From contig NZ_BPQS01000032.1 of the NCBI RefSeq assembly GCF_022179385.1, positions 1 through 59,511 on the forward strand: a stretch of DNA of 59,511 nucleotides, read 5' to 3'. Numbering within the stretch: the stretch's first letter is position 1; each line of letters begins with the position of its first letter. The notes beneath the pieces were generated by a model that saw only the letters and a list, made by a program, of their open reading frames with translations, was not told where the DNA came from and ran no database searches. The translations under genes and the position numbers were made by a program. This DNA comes from Methylobacterium longum (lineage in GTDB: Bacteria > Pseudomonadota > Alphaproteobacteria > Rhizobiales > Beijerinckiaceae). Below are positions 16,038 through 24,738 of this stretch, piece by piece.

Positions 16038-17243
16038 ATGATCGACCGCGGAAAACGAGATTTCGTGCGGATGACGGCGCTCGGCGCGCTCGCCGCCCTC
16101 GGGGGCGTGCCGCGCGCCAGGGCGGCGGGCACCGCCACGCTTCCCTTCGGCAACGGCGAGCGTCCGCTCGTGGCCTATCCGGGCAAGCGGCCGCTGCTGC
16201 AGTTGACCGCGCGCCCACCGCAGCTGGAGACGCCGTTCTCCGTCTTCGACGAGGGCGCGATCACGCCCAACGACGCCTTCTTCGTCCGCTACCACCTCGC
16301 CGACATCCCGACCGAGATCGATCCGCAGGCCTTTCGCGTGGCGGTGCAGGGTCACGTCGAGCGCCCGCTCCAGCTCTCGCTGGCCGAGCTCAAGGCGATG
16401 CCGGGATCCGAGATCGTCGCGGTCAACCAGTGCTCGGGCAATTCCCGCGGCTTCTTCGAGCCCCGCGTCGCCGGCGGCCAGCTCGCCAACGGCGCCATGG
16501 GCTGCGCCCGCTTCACCGGCGTGCCGCTCAAGGCTGTGCTCGACAAGGCCGGCGTGACGGCCGGCGCCGTCCAGGTCGCCTTCGAGGGCCTCGACGGGCC
16601 GGTCCTGCCGGAGACGCCCGACTTCGCCAAGGCGCTCACCCTCGATCACGCCCGCGACGGCGCGGTGATGCTGGCCTGGGCCATGAACGGGCAGGACCTG
16701 CCCTGGCTCAACGGCTTCCCGCTGCGCCTCGTCGTGCCGGGCTACTACGGCACCTACTGGGTGAAGCACCTCAACAGCATCACCGTCCTCGACAAGCCGT
16801 TCGAGGGCTTCTGGATGAAGACGGCCTACCGCATCCCCGACAACGCTTGCGCCTGCACCGAGCCCGGCAAGGCGCCCGACAAGACCGTGCCGATCGCCCG
16901 CTTCAACGTCCGCTCGTTCCTCACGAACCTCGCCGACGGCGCCCAGGTGAAGGCCGGCCGCGTGCCTCTGCGCGGCATCGCCTTCGACGGCGGATCGGGC
17001 ATCCGGTCGGTGGAGGTCTCGGCCGACGATGGCCGGACCTGGAGCCCCGCTCGTCTCGGTCAGGATCTCGGACCCTACGCCTTCCGCACCTGGACCGCGG
17101 AAGCCGACCTGACGCCCGGCGGCCACGCGCTTCGCGTCCGGGCCACCGGCAACGACGGCGGCACACAGCCGATGGCGCCGCGCTGGAACCCGGCCGGCTA
17201 CATGCGCAACGTGGTCGAGACGACCCACGTGCAGGCGGCCTAG
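16038..17243 (+). CDS. sorA: Sulfite dehydrogenase molybdenum subunit (SorA-like, sulfite oxidase family)
   Basis: 401 residues. A Tat-like signal with a KR in place of RR (GKRDFVRMTALGALAALGG) suggests periplasmic export of the folded molybdoprotein. The sulfite oxidase molybdopterin domain contains the molybdenum-binding cysteine C132 in NQCSGNSRG. The C-terminal dimerisation domain has SADDGRTWSPARL. It should oxidise sulfite to sulfate and pass electrons to the cytochrome c encoded 12 bases downstream, as in SorAB of Starkeya. Placement behind a sulfite-releasing lyase explains its role: removal of toxic sulfite and recovery of electrons. A generic oxidoreductase of this family is the alternative. 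Confidence 0.85.
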   Translation: MIDRGKRDFVRMTALGALAALGGVPRARAAGTATLPFGNGERPLVAYPGKRPLLQLTARPPQLETPFSVFDEGAITPNDAFFVRYHLADIPTEIDPQAFRVAVQGHVERPLQLSLAELKAMPGSEIVAVNQCSGNSRGFFEPRVAGGQLANGAMGCARFTGVPLKAVLDKAGVTAGAVQVAFEGLDGPVLPETPDFAKALTLDHARDGAVMLAWAMNGQDLPWLNGFPLRLVVPGYYGTYWVKHLNSITVLDKPFEGFWMKTAYRIPDNACACTEPGKAPDKTVPIARFNVRSFLTNLADGAQVKAGRVPLRGIAFDGGSGIRSVEVSADDGRTWSPARLGQDLGPYAFRTWTAEADLTPGGHALRVRATGNDGGTQPMAPRWNPAGYMRNVVETTHVQAA

Positions 17244-17255
17244 AGGAGGATCGGC

Positions 17256-17588
17256 ATGTCCAGCATTCCCCTGCCCCTCGCGGCGTCGCTCGCCCTCGCC
17301 GCCGCACTCTCCACGACGGTGGCGCATGCCGCGCCGGACACCTACGCGCTGCCGGAGCCGACGGCGCAGTTCCGGCCGGCACCGGATGCCGCCCACGCGG
17401 CCGGCTTCCAGGCGGCGCAGGAGGCCTGCATGACCTGCCACTCGGCCGACTACATCGCCATGCAGCCGCCGAAGAAAGGGCAGGCCTTCTGGGACGCGGA
17501 GGTGACCAAGATGATCAAGGTCTACCGCGCGCCGATCGCGGAGGAGCAGGCCAAGGCGATCGCCGCCTATCTTGGCGCGACCTACTGA
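17256..17588 (+). CDS. sorB: c-type cytochrome subunit of sulfite dehydrogenase (SorB-like)
   Basis: 110 residues. A signal peptide (about residues 1-25, ending VAHA) leads to a small mono-haem cytochrome. The haem motif is C58-M-T-C61-H62, and the methionine in VTKMIKVYRAP is the probable sixth ligand. Size and order match SorB, the haem subunit that accepts electrons from the molybdenum centre of SorA in the periplasm. GAGGAGGATCGGC precedes the ATG. The gene is 12 bases behind sorA and 28 bases before the exporter gene. Confidence 0.83.
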   Translation: MSSIPLPLAASLALAAALSTTVAHAAPDTYALPEPTAQFRPAPDAAHAAGFQAAQEACMTCHSADYIAMQPPKKGQAFWDAEVTKMIKVYRAPIAEEQAKAIAAYLGATY

Positions 17589-17616
17589 GCGCCGGCACCG
17601 GACGGGAGGCCGCGCG

Positions 17617-18729
17617 ATGATCGCCAGAACCGCCGAGACGGCCCCGTGCCCGCCCGCGCCTTCGGGGCGGGCGCGCGCCTCCGGCTGGATCGGGACGGCC
17701 AGCTCGCTGCTGCCGGGCCTGCTCGTGTGCCTGGCCATCACCGGGGTCTCGCAGGGTCTGCAGGCCGGCGAGGAGCATCTGACCGGCCATCCCTACGTGG
17801 AAGCCCTGGTGCTGGCGATCCTGCTCGGCGCCGCCCTGCGCACCGTCTGGGTGCCGGGCGCGCGCTTCAAGGCCGGGATCGCCTTCTCGGCCAAGCAGGT
17901 GCTGGAGGTGGCCGTCACCCTGCTGGGTGCCGCGGTGAGCCTCGGGGCGATCGTCGCCTCGGGTCCGGCGCTGCTGGCCGGCATCGTCGGGGCGGTGGCG
18001 CTCACCATCCTGGCGAGCTGCGCGCTCTGCCGCAGCCTCGGGCTGCCAGTGCGCATGGCGCTGCTGATCGCCTGCGGCAATGCGATCTGCGGCAACTCGG
18101 CGATCGCCGCCGTCGCCCCGGTGATCGGCGCGGACAGCCGGGACGTGGCGGCCGCCATCGCCTTCACGGCGGTGCTGGGCGTGCTGATGGTGCTGGGCCT
18201 GCCGCTGTTCGTGCCGCTTCTCGGCTTCAGCGAGCACCAGTACGGCGTTCTGGCGGGGCTGACCGTCTACGCGGTTCCGCAGGTGCTGGCCGCCACCGTG
18301 CCGGTGGGCCCGCTGGCCACGCAGGTGGGCACGCTGGTCAAGCTGGTGCGGGTGCTGATGCTTGGGCCGGTGGTGCTGGCCCTCTCGCTCCTCGCCCCGC
18401 GCCTGCCGGCGGCGGGCGCGACCACCAGGGCTGCGCCGGGGATCGCTCCGGCCCGGCCCGGCTTCTTCAAGCTGGTGCCTTGGTTCATCCTCGGCTTCCT
18501 GGCCCTGGCCACCCTGCGCTCGCTCGGGCTGATCCCGGATGCCGGGATCGCGCCGATCTCCCGGCTGGCCGGCTTCCTGACGATCGTGTCGATGGCGGCG
18601 CTGGGCCTCGGGGTGGATGTGCGCGTGCTGGCGCAGGTCGGCGGTCGGGTGACGATGGCCGTCACCGCCTCGCTCCTCGTGCTCCTCGCCATCGCCATCC
18701 TGCTCATCCGCGCACTGGCACTCGGCTGA
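17617..18729 (+). CDS. YeiH-family putative sulfate/sulfite exporter
   Basis: 370 residues with about ten hydrophobic helices. Segments such as GHPYVEALVLAILLGAALRT, FSAKQVLEVAVTLLGA, ACGNAICGNSAIAAVAPVIG and the C-terminal GLGVDVRVL are characteristic of the YeiH/UPF0324 family (putative sulfate exporters). Members of such families are repeatedly found beside sulfonate desulfonation genes (TauZ, SuyZ, CuyZ). With SorAB upstream, this protein probably exports the resulting sulfate or residual sulfite. The ATG at 17617 follows GGGAGG at 17604-17609. An alternative start at 17572 would lengthen the non-membrane N-terminus. It is the last gene of the cluster. Confidence 0.82.
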   Translation: MIARTAETAPCPPAPSGRARASGWIGTASSLLPGLLVCLAITGVSQGLQAGEEHLTGHPYVEALVLAILLGAALRTVWVPGARFKAGIAFSAKQVLEVAVTLLGAAVSLGAIVASGPALLAGIVGAVALTILASCALCRSLGLPVRMALLIACGNAICGNSAIAAVAPVIGADSRDVAAAIAFTAVLGVLMVLGLPLFVPLLGFSEHQYGVLAGLTVYAVPQVLAATVPVGPLATQVGTLVKLVRVLMLGPVVLALSLLAPRLPAAGATTRAAPGIAPARPGFFKLVPWFILGFLALATLRSLGLIPDAGIAPISRLAGFLTIVSMAALGLGVDVRVLAQVGGRVTMAVTASLLVLLAIAILLIRALALG

Positions 18730-19131
18730 GCGCCGGCCCTGCGCCGAATGCCGCTCGGTCCTTCGTCCTCGTCGGGGAGGCAAGGGCTGGTTTCGGGGTC
18801 GTGCCGCGGGAGTCCGGGACCGGCTTTCCGGGGGCGGCTCGGGTTGCGTGTCGGTGATCGGCGCGAAGCGGGATGACCGCGTGTCGTCCTCCGAGTCTTA
18901 TCGAGGGACGGATCAGACCGCCGATCGATCCGTCTCACGCGCGACGTCAGCTCGACCCTCGTGCAACCGGTTGCATCGCGTGGTCGACACGCGGAACCGT
19001 TTCGACGGCACGGCCGCAGGGCTGGCGGTCGCCGCTCTGGGCACGCCGCCGAAATCCGCGCCCGAGCCGGGAGCGTTTGCAGCGAGGAACCGAGACCTGC
19101 CGGCTGACCCGGACGGTTGCAGCCCGGCGGC
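18730..19131. other. Intergenic region, no gene seen
   Basis: About 400 bases between the exporter gene and the convergent DUF1254 gene. Open frames here have no recognisable protein character or ribosome binding site. I see no clear terminator with a T run and no RNA gene. Confidence 0.5.
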
Positions 19132-20580
19132 TCAGAGCGTTGCGCTCGCGCTGCGTGTGACCGGCGGTGGGGCCCAGGATCCGTCGAGCAGAGCGTCCTT
19201 CGGCCAGTAGGTGCGCAACATCAGGATGAACGGTCCTTTCGGCGCCGGCAGCCAGTTCGACTCCAGCTGCGCACCAGGGCTCTCGTTCTGGATGTGAAGA
19301 TCGACCGAGCCGTCCGGGTTGGCCTTGAGGCTGTCGCGCGGGCTCACCGAATAGCGGTTGATCGGATTCTCGACGAAGAAGTAGTCCGCATCGTACATCG
19401 TCAGCGACCAGAATCCGTGAACCGGTGGCAGTTCGCCGTCCGGGAAGCGCATCACGTACTTGGAGGCGCCGTTCAGCCGCCGGCCGGCACCATCGGTCGT
19501 GGTCAAGGGATAGACCGCGTCCTGCGGCAGGTTGCAGCCGAGGCCCACCGCGGTCACGAGCGCGCGCTGCAGGTAATCCTTGCCGTAGTCGCCGCCGTCG
19601 GTCGTGAAGGTCCAGCCGTTCACATGCTGGCCTGTGGCTTTCAGGTGTCCCATGATGCGGGGAATGGCCTCCTTCGGCGCCCGCTCGAGGGCCTCCCGAA
19701 TGGGGGGCGGCTGGCGTGCCGGATCGAAGGGTTGACCGGGCACGATCCCGAGCGAGGCCATCTTGGCAACCGGAACCCCGTCCGCGAGCGCTGGCGGATT
19801 GTCCTTCATCAAGGCGGCGACGAGGTTGAAGTAGGTCGTCGCGTCCATGCGGTTGACCTGCTCGCGCACCGCCGTCTTGGTATCGATGCTCGGATCGATC
19901 CGGCCTGCGGGTGGCGTGTACGGCTTGCCGGCCGCGCTCGCCGGGATGAGCCGGTACTGGTCCTGCAGGGCGTGGACGGCCCCGTAATCCCCGGGCGTGC
20001 CCGTGCAGTAGGTTCGGCCGAGGATCCAGATCAGGTTGGTCGGGGCCTGGATCAGCTTGGCACCGGAGGGCACGCTGCCGCTCCAGCCGGGTCCGGCGAT
20101 GAAGTAGGTCTGCGGCCCTGTCCCTGTCGTGCGCTTGCCCGGCACCGCGAAGACGTTCGTCCAGGCGCTGAGCATGGGCATGAGGTAGTAGCGCCCGTCC
20201 TCGTCCGGAACGGTGAGGATGTGGGGCTCCCGGCCGACATCGACGAAGGCGCTGGAGTAGAGCGTGTCCGCGTTCGGAGCGGTGACGGCCCGGAACTTCG
20301 CGTCCGGGTACTCTCGCATGTTGGCGAACTGGCCCATCGGGGCACCCTTGCCTTCGGGGGCGGCCACGTTGGTGAGGACGCGCCGGGTCATCTCCATGGT
20401 GACGAGCGGGTAGCCGTAGATGTAGGCGTCGATCGCGTGTTCCAGCGGATCGGCCACGCCGTTCTTGCCGATGAGCGGCGCGTCCTGAGCCGTGCTCTGC
20501 GCGCGAGCGAGCGGCAGGCCCGAGCCGAGAAGCGGGATCGTGGCGGCGCCGGTAGCGAAGATCCGTCTGGTGACATCCAT
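19132..20580 (-). CDS. Exported DUF1254/DUF1214 domain protein
   Basis: 482 residues. MDVTRRIFATGAATIPLLGS is a Tat-type signal peptide, so the protein acts outside the cytoplasm. The DUF1254 part begins near HAIDAYIYGYPLVTMEMTRR and includes QFANMREYPDAKFR and NADTLYSSAFVDV. DUF1214 forms the C-terminus with FWSLTMYDADYFFVENPINR and PKGPFILMLRTYWP. These domains occur together in large secreted proteins of unknown biochemical role. The ATG at 20580 is preceded by GGGAGGCGGTC; a longer open frame upstream has no family similarity. It is monocistronic, with no obvious functional link to the sulfonate genes. Confidence 0.85.
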   Translation of the reverse strand: MDVTRRIFATGAATIPLLGSGLPLARAQSTAQDAPLIGKNGVADPLEHAIDAYIYGYPLVTMEMTRRVLTNVAAPEGKGAPMGQFANMREYPDAKFRAVTAPNADTLYSSAFVDVGREPHILTVPDEDGRYYLMPMLSAWTNVFAVPGKRTTGTGPQTYFIAGPGWSGSVPSGAKLIQAPTNLIWILGRTYCTGTPGDYGAVHALQDQYRLIPASAAGKPYTPPAGRIDPSIDTKTAVREQVNRMDATTYFNLVAALMKDNPPALADGVPVAKMASLGIVPGQPFDPARQPPPIREALERAPKEAIPRIMGHLKATGQHVNGWTFTTDGGDYGKDYLQRALVTAVGLGCNLPQDAVYPLTTTDGAGRRLNGASKYVMRFPDGELPPVHGFWSLTMYDADYFFVENPINRYSVSPRDSLKANPDGSVDLHIQNESPGAQLESNWLPAPKGPFILMLRTYWPKDALLDGSWAPPPVTRSASATL

Positions 20581-21447
20581 GACCGCCTCCCGAACGCGCC
20601 CGCTCAGGCAGGCTGCATGCAGCGCCCGGCTGCCCGGCCGACTTCGCCCGCCGTCGGCGCGACCACGGGCCGATGTCGGGAACTCGGCCGGTCCGCGGCG
20701 CTGGGCAGCATACCGACGCCGAGCGGGTCCGCTTGATCGAACGGGACACCGGCTCGACGGATCGCGACGCGTTTCGGTTCGGCCGCGCAGTTTCGGCTGG
20801 GCGTCGGAAACGCCCTGGCGAACGGACTTCATCCCGCTGGAACGATCATGCGGCTGGCGCATGTTCCGGCTCGGCCGTTGGAGCATGCTCCGGACACCGT
20901 GAAAGGTCAGCGCAGGGGGGGGCCGATAGAGTTTCCTCCGGCTTTCGGACATGCGGTCACGCGGACGCCAACGCAACGGCCGCGCATCCCCCCTGCAGAC
21001 TGCACTCTGAGCCCCGGTCCCGACCGCGGTCCAAACAATCGCACACCAGCGAAAGCAGGCGGAGGCGGCAGGGGGCAGGATCGATGCGGTGACGGCGGCC
21101 GAGGGGGGCCGCCATCGTGTCGGATGCACCGGCACGTACCGCTCGCCGGTCTCGTTCTTGACCCTCGCGGATGGTTCGGCCTCGCCGGTCGAACGCCTCC
21201 GCTGCGTCACGGAGGCGCCGCTTCGCCCCGCACCGGCTGTGCGGCCGCGTTTGCGAAGGATTCGCAAGCCCGCGCGCCCGTCTCACGAAAACTTGATTAT
21301 CTCATTTATTACCAAGCTTTCGCTCTGAGACATTCAGTATACCAGCCGACAAGACTGGGGCCGATAGTGCTTGTACCCCGTATGGGGGACGTTCGGCTAC
21401 GCTTCCGGGAGTACCTTTTCCTCGCGCGCCACAGAGGAGCGACGACA
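20581..21447. other. Intergenic region with AT-rich stretch
   Basis: About 870 bases without a convincing gene. Bases 21285-21345 are unusually AT-rich for this replicon and may hold a promoter for the small gene at 21448. The overlapping long frames are low-complexity arginine- and serine-rich translations typical of non-coding high-GC DNA. Confidence 0.45.
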
Positions 21448-21612
21448 ATGGTCAACGACGGTCCCCCAATCAAATTCGTTGCGCTCTGGGGCGCGTTCGC
21501 TCTCCTGATGCTGCTCGGTCAGGCCCAACTTATCAGCCATGGGACAAACATCGCCATGTCCTATCAGTTAGATCAGGGCGGCGAACCTACGTTGATGGCC
21601 GCCCTGGACTGA
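21448..21612 (+). CDS. Small membrane protein, unknown
   Basis: 54 residues. The ATG follows AGAGGAGCGACGACA, a good ribosome binding site. A single hydrophobic segment (VALWGAFALLMLLGQAQLI, about residues 11-29) predicts one membrane span with a short polar tail. I recognise no family. It stands alone after an AT-rich region that could contain its promoter. It may be spurious, but the ribosome binding site and the clean membrane segment favour a real gene. Confidence 0.4.
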   Translation: MVNDGPPIKFVALWGAFALLMLLGQAQLISHGTNIAMSYQLDQGGEPTLMAALD

Positions 21613-22179
21613 CGACGTGCGCGCGGCAAAGCGGAACCAGGTTTCGTTGTCCGGAAGCGACACGGTGTCGTGTAGGGCCTCCCCGGCTCCGCGGAGCGCG
21701 AAACGCAGCCGTTGCGGATAGGCGAAACCAGTCCGCATTTGCCCGTCCACGCCTCAGGCGGCCTCTGGTGGCGCTCGGGATGGATCGCGCGTCCCGGATG
21801 TGCCGCCCTGCTCGTTCTCGACGGCGCGGTCGGTATCGCCAACCCTGGCGTCGGGGAGGCCCGACCAGGCTGCCAACCAGATCCTCGACTTCGCTGCGCG
21901 ACAGAATGCGGATGCCGCGGGTGATCTGCGCCGCATGAACGGCGTGAGGCCCAGGTCAGCCGCCGGCCTCGCGCGGCTGACCTGGGTGACGGACCCCCAG
22001 AATTTGGTTCTGGGCTGGAATGACGCCGTGTGGCGGCGCAGGGGCGTTCACCGCCGCCGAGGGGCGGTGTAGGGATTGTGCTGGATAGCCATGACTGGGA
22101 TAGCCTGTCAGTCTGTGATCAGGGACGGCCGGACGCTCCAGCCTTTCCTCCCAGTCCGCCTTTCGTGAATGCCTGAATC
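21613..22179. other. Intergenic region, no gene seen
   Basis: About 570 bases with only arginine-rich shadow frames on both strands. No RNA gene, repeat or insertion element was recognised. Confidence 0.4.
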
Positions 22180-22356
22180 ATGCCGGTACCAGTTTTGGCG
22201 GACGAAAAAAGACGCGGTCGCCCACCGGGGGGCGTCTGCACGACCACGCTTGCCGTGCACCTTACGGCGGAGCCGGGATTGTCGCTTGATGCCCCGCCCG
22301 ACCCTGAAAGGATCCGCCGCCTCGTCGAGGAAGCCCTGAAGGCGCGGCGATCCTGA
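22180..22356 (+). CDS. Small hypothetical protein, possible DNA-binding accessory
   Basis: 58 residues. The N-terminal EKRRGRPPGG is an AT-hook-like basic motif, and the C-terminus PDPERIRRLVEEALKARRS is a charged helix. The stop overlaps the next start in TGATG, which argues that both small frames are real and co-translated. No family is recognised. A role in DNA binding is a guess from the GRPP motif only. Confidence 0.45.
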   Translation: MPVPVLADEKRRGRPPGGVCTTTLAVHLTAEPGLSLDAPPDPERIRRLVEEALKARRS

Positions 22357-22559
22357 TGGACAAGATCGCTGCGAGCATCGCCAAGGTTCTCGGAGAGGCG
22401 ATGTCCGAAGCGATCGCGTCTGGGCACGACTTGCCGTCGGCCTTGTCGGACGCGCTAGACGCTTGGATTGCCGACCAGCCTGATCCGAAGCCTTCGCGTC
22501 CCGATGCGATCCGCGCAGTTCTCACCGCGCACCTGACGGCGACGGGTTACCTGAGATGA
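22356..22559 (+). CDS. Small hypothetical protein
   Basis: 67 residues starting within the stop of the preceding small gene. The sequence is mainly helical and acidic to neutral (MDKIAASIAKVLGEAMSEAI, then ALSDALDAWIADQPD), without membrane segments or cysteines. The overlap and balanced composition support coding. No function can be read from the sequence. The pair may form a toxin-antitoxin or plasmid-accessory module, but nothing specific shows it. Confidence 0.45.
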   Translation: MDKIAASIAKVLGEAMSEAIASGHDLPSALSDALDAWIADQPDPKPSRPDAIRAVLTAHLTATGYLR

Positions 22560-22578
22560 GTGATGCTCCTTCGGTGCT

Positions 22579-22803
22579 CTAGCAACGCTCCGAGGCCTCG
22601 GCCTCCAGGTGTCTCTTGGCCCTCGCGAGCACTGAACAGGGATCGTGCCCTCTGGTCTTTGCGAGCAGCAGGAGGTCTGTGATGAGATCCACGACATCAC
22701 AGGCTGGCACCCCACCGATCCAGCGCCGGGCGGCCCCCTCAGCATGGATGTAGGCATCGAGGGCCGCTTGAGCGAACTCGACCCGTTCAAGTTTGCTAGC
22801 CAT
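22579..22803 (-). CDS. Small conserved-type hypothetical protein
   Basis: 74 residues from ATG 22803, with GGAGAACGCC just upstream. The segment ACDVVDLITDLLLLAKTRGHD followed by ARAKRHLEAEA resembles a family of small soluble proteins frequent in Methylobacterium accessory regions, none with a known function. An alternative upstream start at 22860 adds residues without character. It stands opposite its neighbours. Confidence 0.5.
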   Translation of the reverse strand: MASKLERVEFAQAALDAYIHAEGAARRWIGGVPACDVVDLITDLLLLAKTRGHDPCSVLARAKRHLEAEASERC

Positions 22804-23046
22804 GGGCGTTCTCCTCGCCGCTTGGCTTCTGGATATTTGAGCCACTGCGGCTGTGTACATGTCACGCTAAGACTAAACCCGACGCCACTTCGCGGGTTCG
22901 AGGCCGACGCCAGCCAGCGGTGACAACCGGAGCGCTTCATCATCGGGCTGTTTGGAAGCCTTCCTCCGCTTCGTAGAAAAGGCGCTGAACACGGTGCGGT
23001 CATGAGGGGTTGGACGTAGCTCCACCAACGGCATGGACAGATCGCC

Positions 23047-23322
23047 GTGGCCAAATCGCAAACCGGTCCTGTGAGTGTTGGCGACCTGCTCCAGGCCAAA
23101 GCCTTCACCCGTGCCGACCTTGATGCCGCGATCGAGGCCTTCCTCGCCAACCCGAAGATCGGGCCGTTCGCCCTGGCGTCCGGCTTGACCGTCGACCTCA
23201 CGGCGGCGGTCAAGGCAGACCGGCACGCTACGGCGATCCTCACGGAACCGACCGCCAAGGGCGGAAGCCGGCGAGCCGCGGTCAAATCCGCGCTTCTTCT
23301 GGCCCTGCCGCTGGAAAGCTAG
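23047..23322 (+). CDS. Hypothetical protein
   Basis: 91 residues from a GTG start. It is soluble, with repeated short helices (VGDLLQAKAFTRADLDAAIE and ALASGLTVDLTAAVKADRHA) and a basic C-terminus. No family is recognised. Composition is protein-like and the frame is free of long arginine runs, which distinguishes it from shadow frames. The next gene starts about 80 bases later on the same strand. Confidence 0.4.
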   Translation: MAKSQTGPVSVGDLLQAKAFTRADLDAAIEAFLANPKIGPFALASGLTVDLTAAVKADRHATAILTEPTAKGGSRRAAVKSALLLALPLES

Positions 23323-23404
23323 GCCCGCACCGATCGCCCTCCCGCCTCGTGGATGAGGCGTCGACCGCCCTACCTAGCGAGATCTCACGGAACGGATCTC
23401 CACC

Positions 23405-23848
23405 ATGTGGTACCTCTACGGCGTCGTCCTCCTCGCCGGCATCGCCAATGCGATCCAGCCCGGCCAAAACAGTACTCTGGCGAGAGGCTTGTCTCAGCCG
23501 CTTACCGCTGGCCTCGTCGTCGGGATCGGCGCCGGCCTGACGGTCCTCATCGCGGGGCTGGCGACGAGGCGCTTGGCGTGGCCGTCGATGTCAGAGGCGG
23601 CTCAAGTGCCCTGGTGGGCTTGGCTGGGCGGTGTCCTTGGCGGCGGCGTCGTCATCACGCAGGTGCTGATCGCGCGCCAAGTCGGAGCGGGCGCCTTCCT
23701 CGGGCTGCTTGTGACCGCAGGAGTCGTCACCTCGATCCTTCTGGATCACTATGGCTGGGTGGGCTTCGAGGCACACCCAGCCACTCTCTGGCGGATCTTC
23801 GGCGGTGTGCTGATGATCATCGGCGTCGTGTTTGTCGCGGCGTTCTGA
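23405..23848 (+). CDS. DMT-superfamily membrane protein, YdcZ/DUF606 type
   Basis: 147 residues with five hydrophobic helices, the length and topology of DUF606 (YdcZ) half-size drug/metabolite transporters. The start MWYLYGVVLLAGIANAIQPG with the NxxxR-like segment QNSTLARGLSQPL is typical. GLVVTAGVVTSILLDHYGWV and the closing GGVLMIIGVVFVAA complete the pattern. Such proteins probably act as homo- or heterodimers in the inner membrane; substrates are unknown. It is monocistronic by appearance. Confidence 0.8.
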   Translation: MWYLYGVVLLAGIANAIQPGQNSTLARGLSQPLTAGLVVGIGAGLTVLIAGLATRRLAWPSMSEAAQVPWWAWLGGVLGGGVVITQVLIARQVGAGAFLGLLVTAGVVTSILLDHYGWVGFEAHPATLWRIFGGVLMIIGVVFVAAF

Positions 23849-23929
23849 GCGCGACCGCCCTTGAGGCCGCGGCCGTCGTCGCCTGGCGCTTCATCGAACG
23901 TCGGGTGTGTTCGGCGCTCTGAACCTGGC

Positions 23930-24079
23930 TCACCGCGGGAGCCCGTGTAGGAACGCCGCGACGAACTCGTTCTCCCACGTGTAGAACTCAGGCATCAGGA
24001 GAAGCTGACCGGCGGCGCCGATCGCCGTTGCGCCGACCACCAGGGTGGCGATCTCGGTGAGGCGGCTCATCCTGCCCAT
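23930..24079 (-). CDS. Very small membrane protein, unknown
   Basis: 49 residues. One hydrophobic segment (IATLVVGATAIGAAGQLLLM) is followed by a polar tail YTWENEFVAAFLHG. AAGGGTCGCC before the ATG is a fair ribosome binding site. No family is recognised. Two other tiny membrane frames of similar style occur in this accessory zone (29552-29656 and 47925-48071). Confidence 0.35.
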   Translation of the reverse strand: MGRMSRLTEIATLVVGATAIGAAGQLLLMPEFYTWENEFVAAFLHGLPR

Positions 24080-24254
24080 GGCGGCGACCCTTCAGTGCCG
24101 TGATTGAGTTCGCGGCACGAAGATCAATAATTTCCTGCCAACACATCCGATGTGCTCGGCGTCACATCTGCTCTCGTGCCTGCTCACGGCACGCGCCACC
24201 GTGAGGAAGCGGGAACCGATGCTACCGCGATGCTCAACACGCTCGCGCACAAAG

Positions 24255-24285
24255 AAAACCCGCCACGGCGAGCCGGGCGGGCGGA
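24255..24285 (-). terminator. Intrinsic terminator-like hairpin, leftward
   Basis: Read on the minus strand, a stem of CCCGCC against GGCGGG encloses a GC-rich loop and is followed by TTTTCTTT. It lies downstream of the minus-strand gene at 24501-24734. A near-identical element lies at 24739-24773. Confidence 0.5.
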
Positions 24286-24500
24286 AGGTTGTGCGCCCCC
24301 GCGATAGAAAGGAGAGGCGCAACAGCGATCTACCGGCGCATCGAAGACAGGGAGGCCTGCCGCGCTGACAGATCGGGCCGCTGGACCGCTACACCACCTG
24401 AGCCACTTGGCGCTCTGGGTTCTGCGCCCCGTCGCGGACGAGGGCGCTGGATGCGGGCGATGCAGACACGAAGCCTGCACCGGAGTTCTGAGGCCTGACC

Positions 24501-24734
24501 CTACCAGCTGTCGCGGTAGAATTCATCGACACGGTCAAGGCTCTTCTTGATGTCTCCAGCGCTGCTGCGCATCCCCGTCCCAAGATCGGTCAGCGAAACA
24601 TCATGGTAGCCTTTGCGGATAAACTCCCGCGCCTCCTCCATGGCTGCTCTGGTGGTCTCATGATTTGTGGTGATCTCATCTGTGCCCATGGCATAGGAAA
24701 CTGCAAAACGGATCAAATCGAGCTCTCTGAACAA
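24501..24734 (-). CDS. Hypothetical protein
   Basis: 77 residues. The composition is less GC-rich than the surroundings (many AA and AT codons), which suggests recent acquisition. The sequence is polar and helical (TRAAMEEAREFIRKGYHDVS, then RVDEFYRDSW), with no membrane segment or known motif. It is flanked on both sides by leftward terminator-like hairpins, forming an isolated transcription unit. No family is recognised. Confidence 0.5.
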   Translation of the reverse strand: MFRELDLIRFAVSYAMGTDEITTNHETTRAAMEEAREFIRKGYHDVSLTDLGTGMRSSAGDIKKSLDRVDEFYRDSW

Positions 24735-24738
24735 AAAT

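Noticed and set aside
20870..20890. Small inverted repeat around GGAGCATGCTCC.
   Set aside because: It is short and isolated in a gene-free region, so it could be chance.
24361..24440. A tRNA-like stretch on the minus strand (GGCTCAGGTGGTGTAGCGG resembles a D-arm).
   Set aside because: I could not build an acceptor stem, anticodon arm and T-arm around it; at best it is a decayed fragment.
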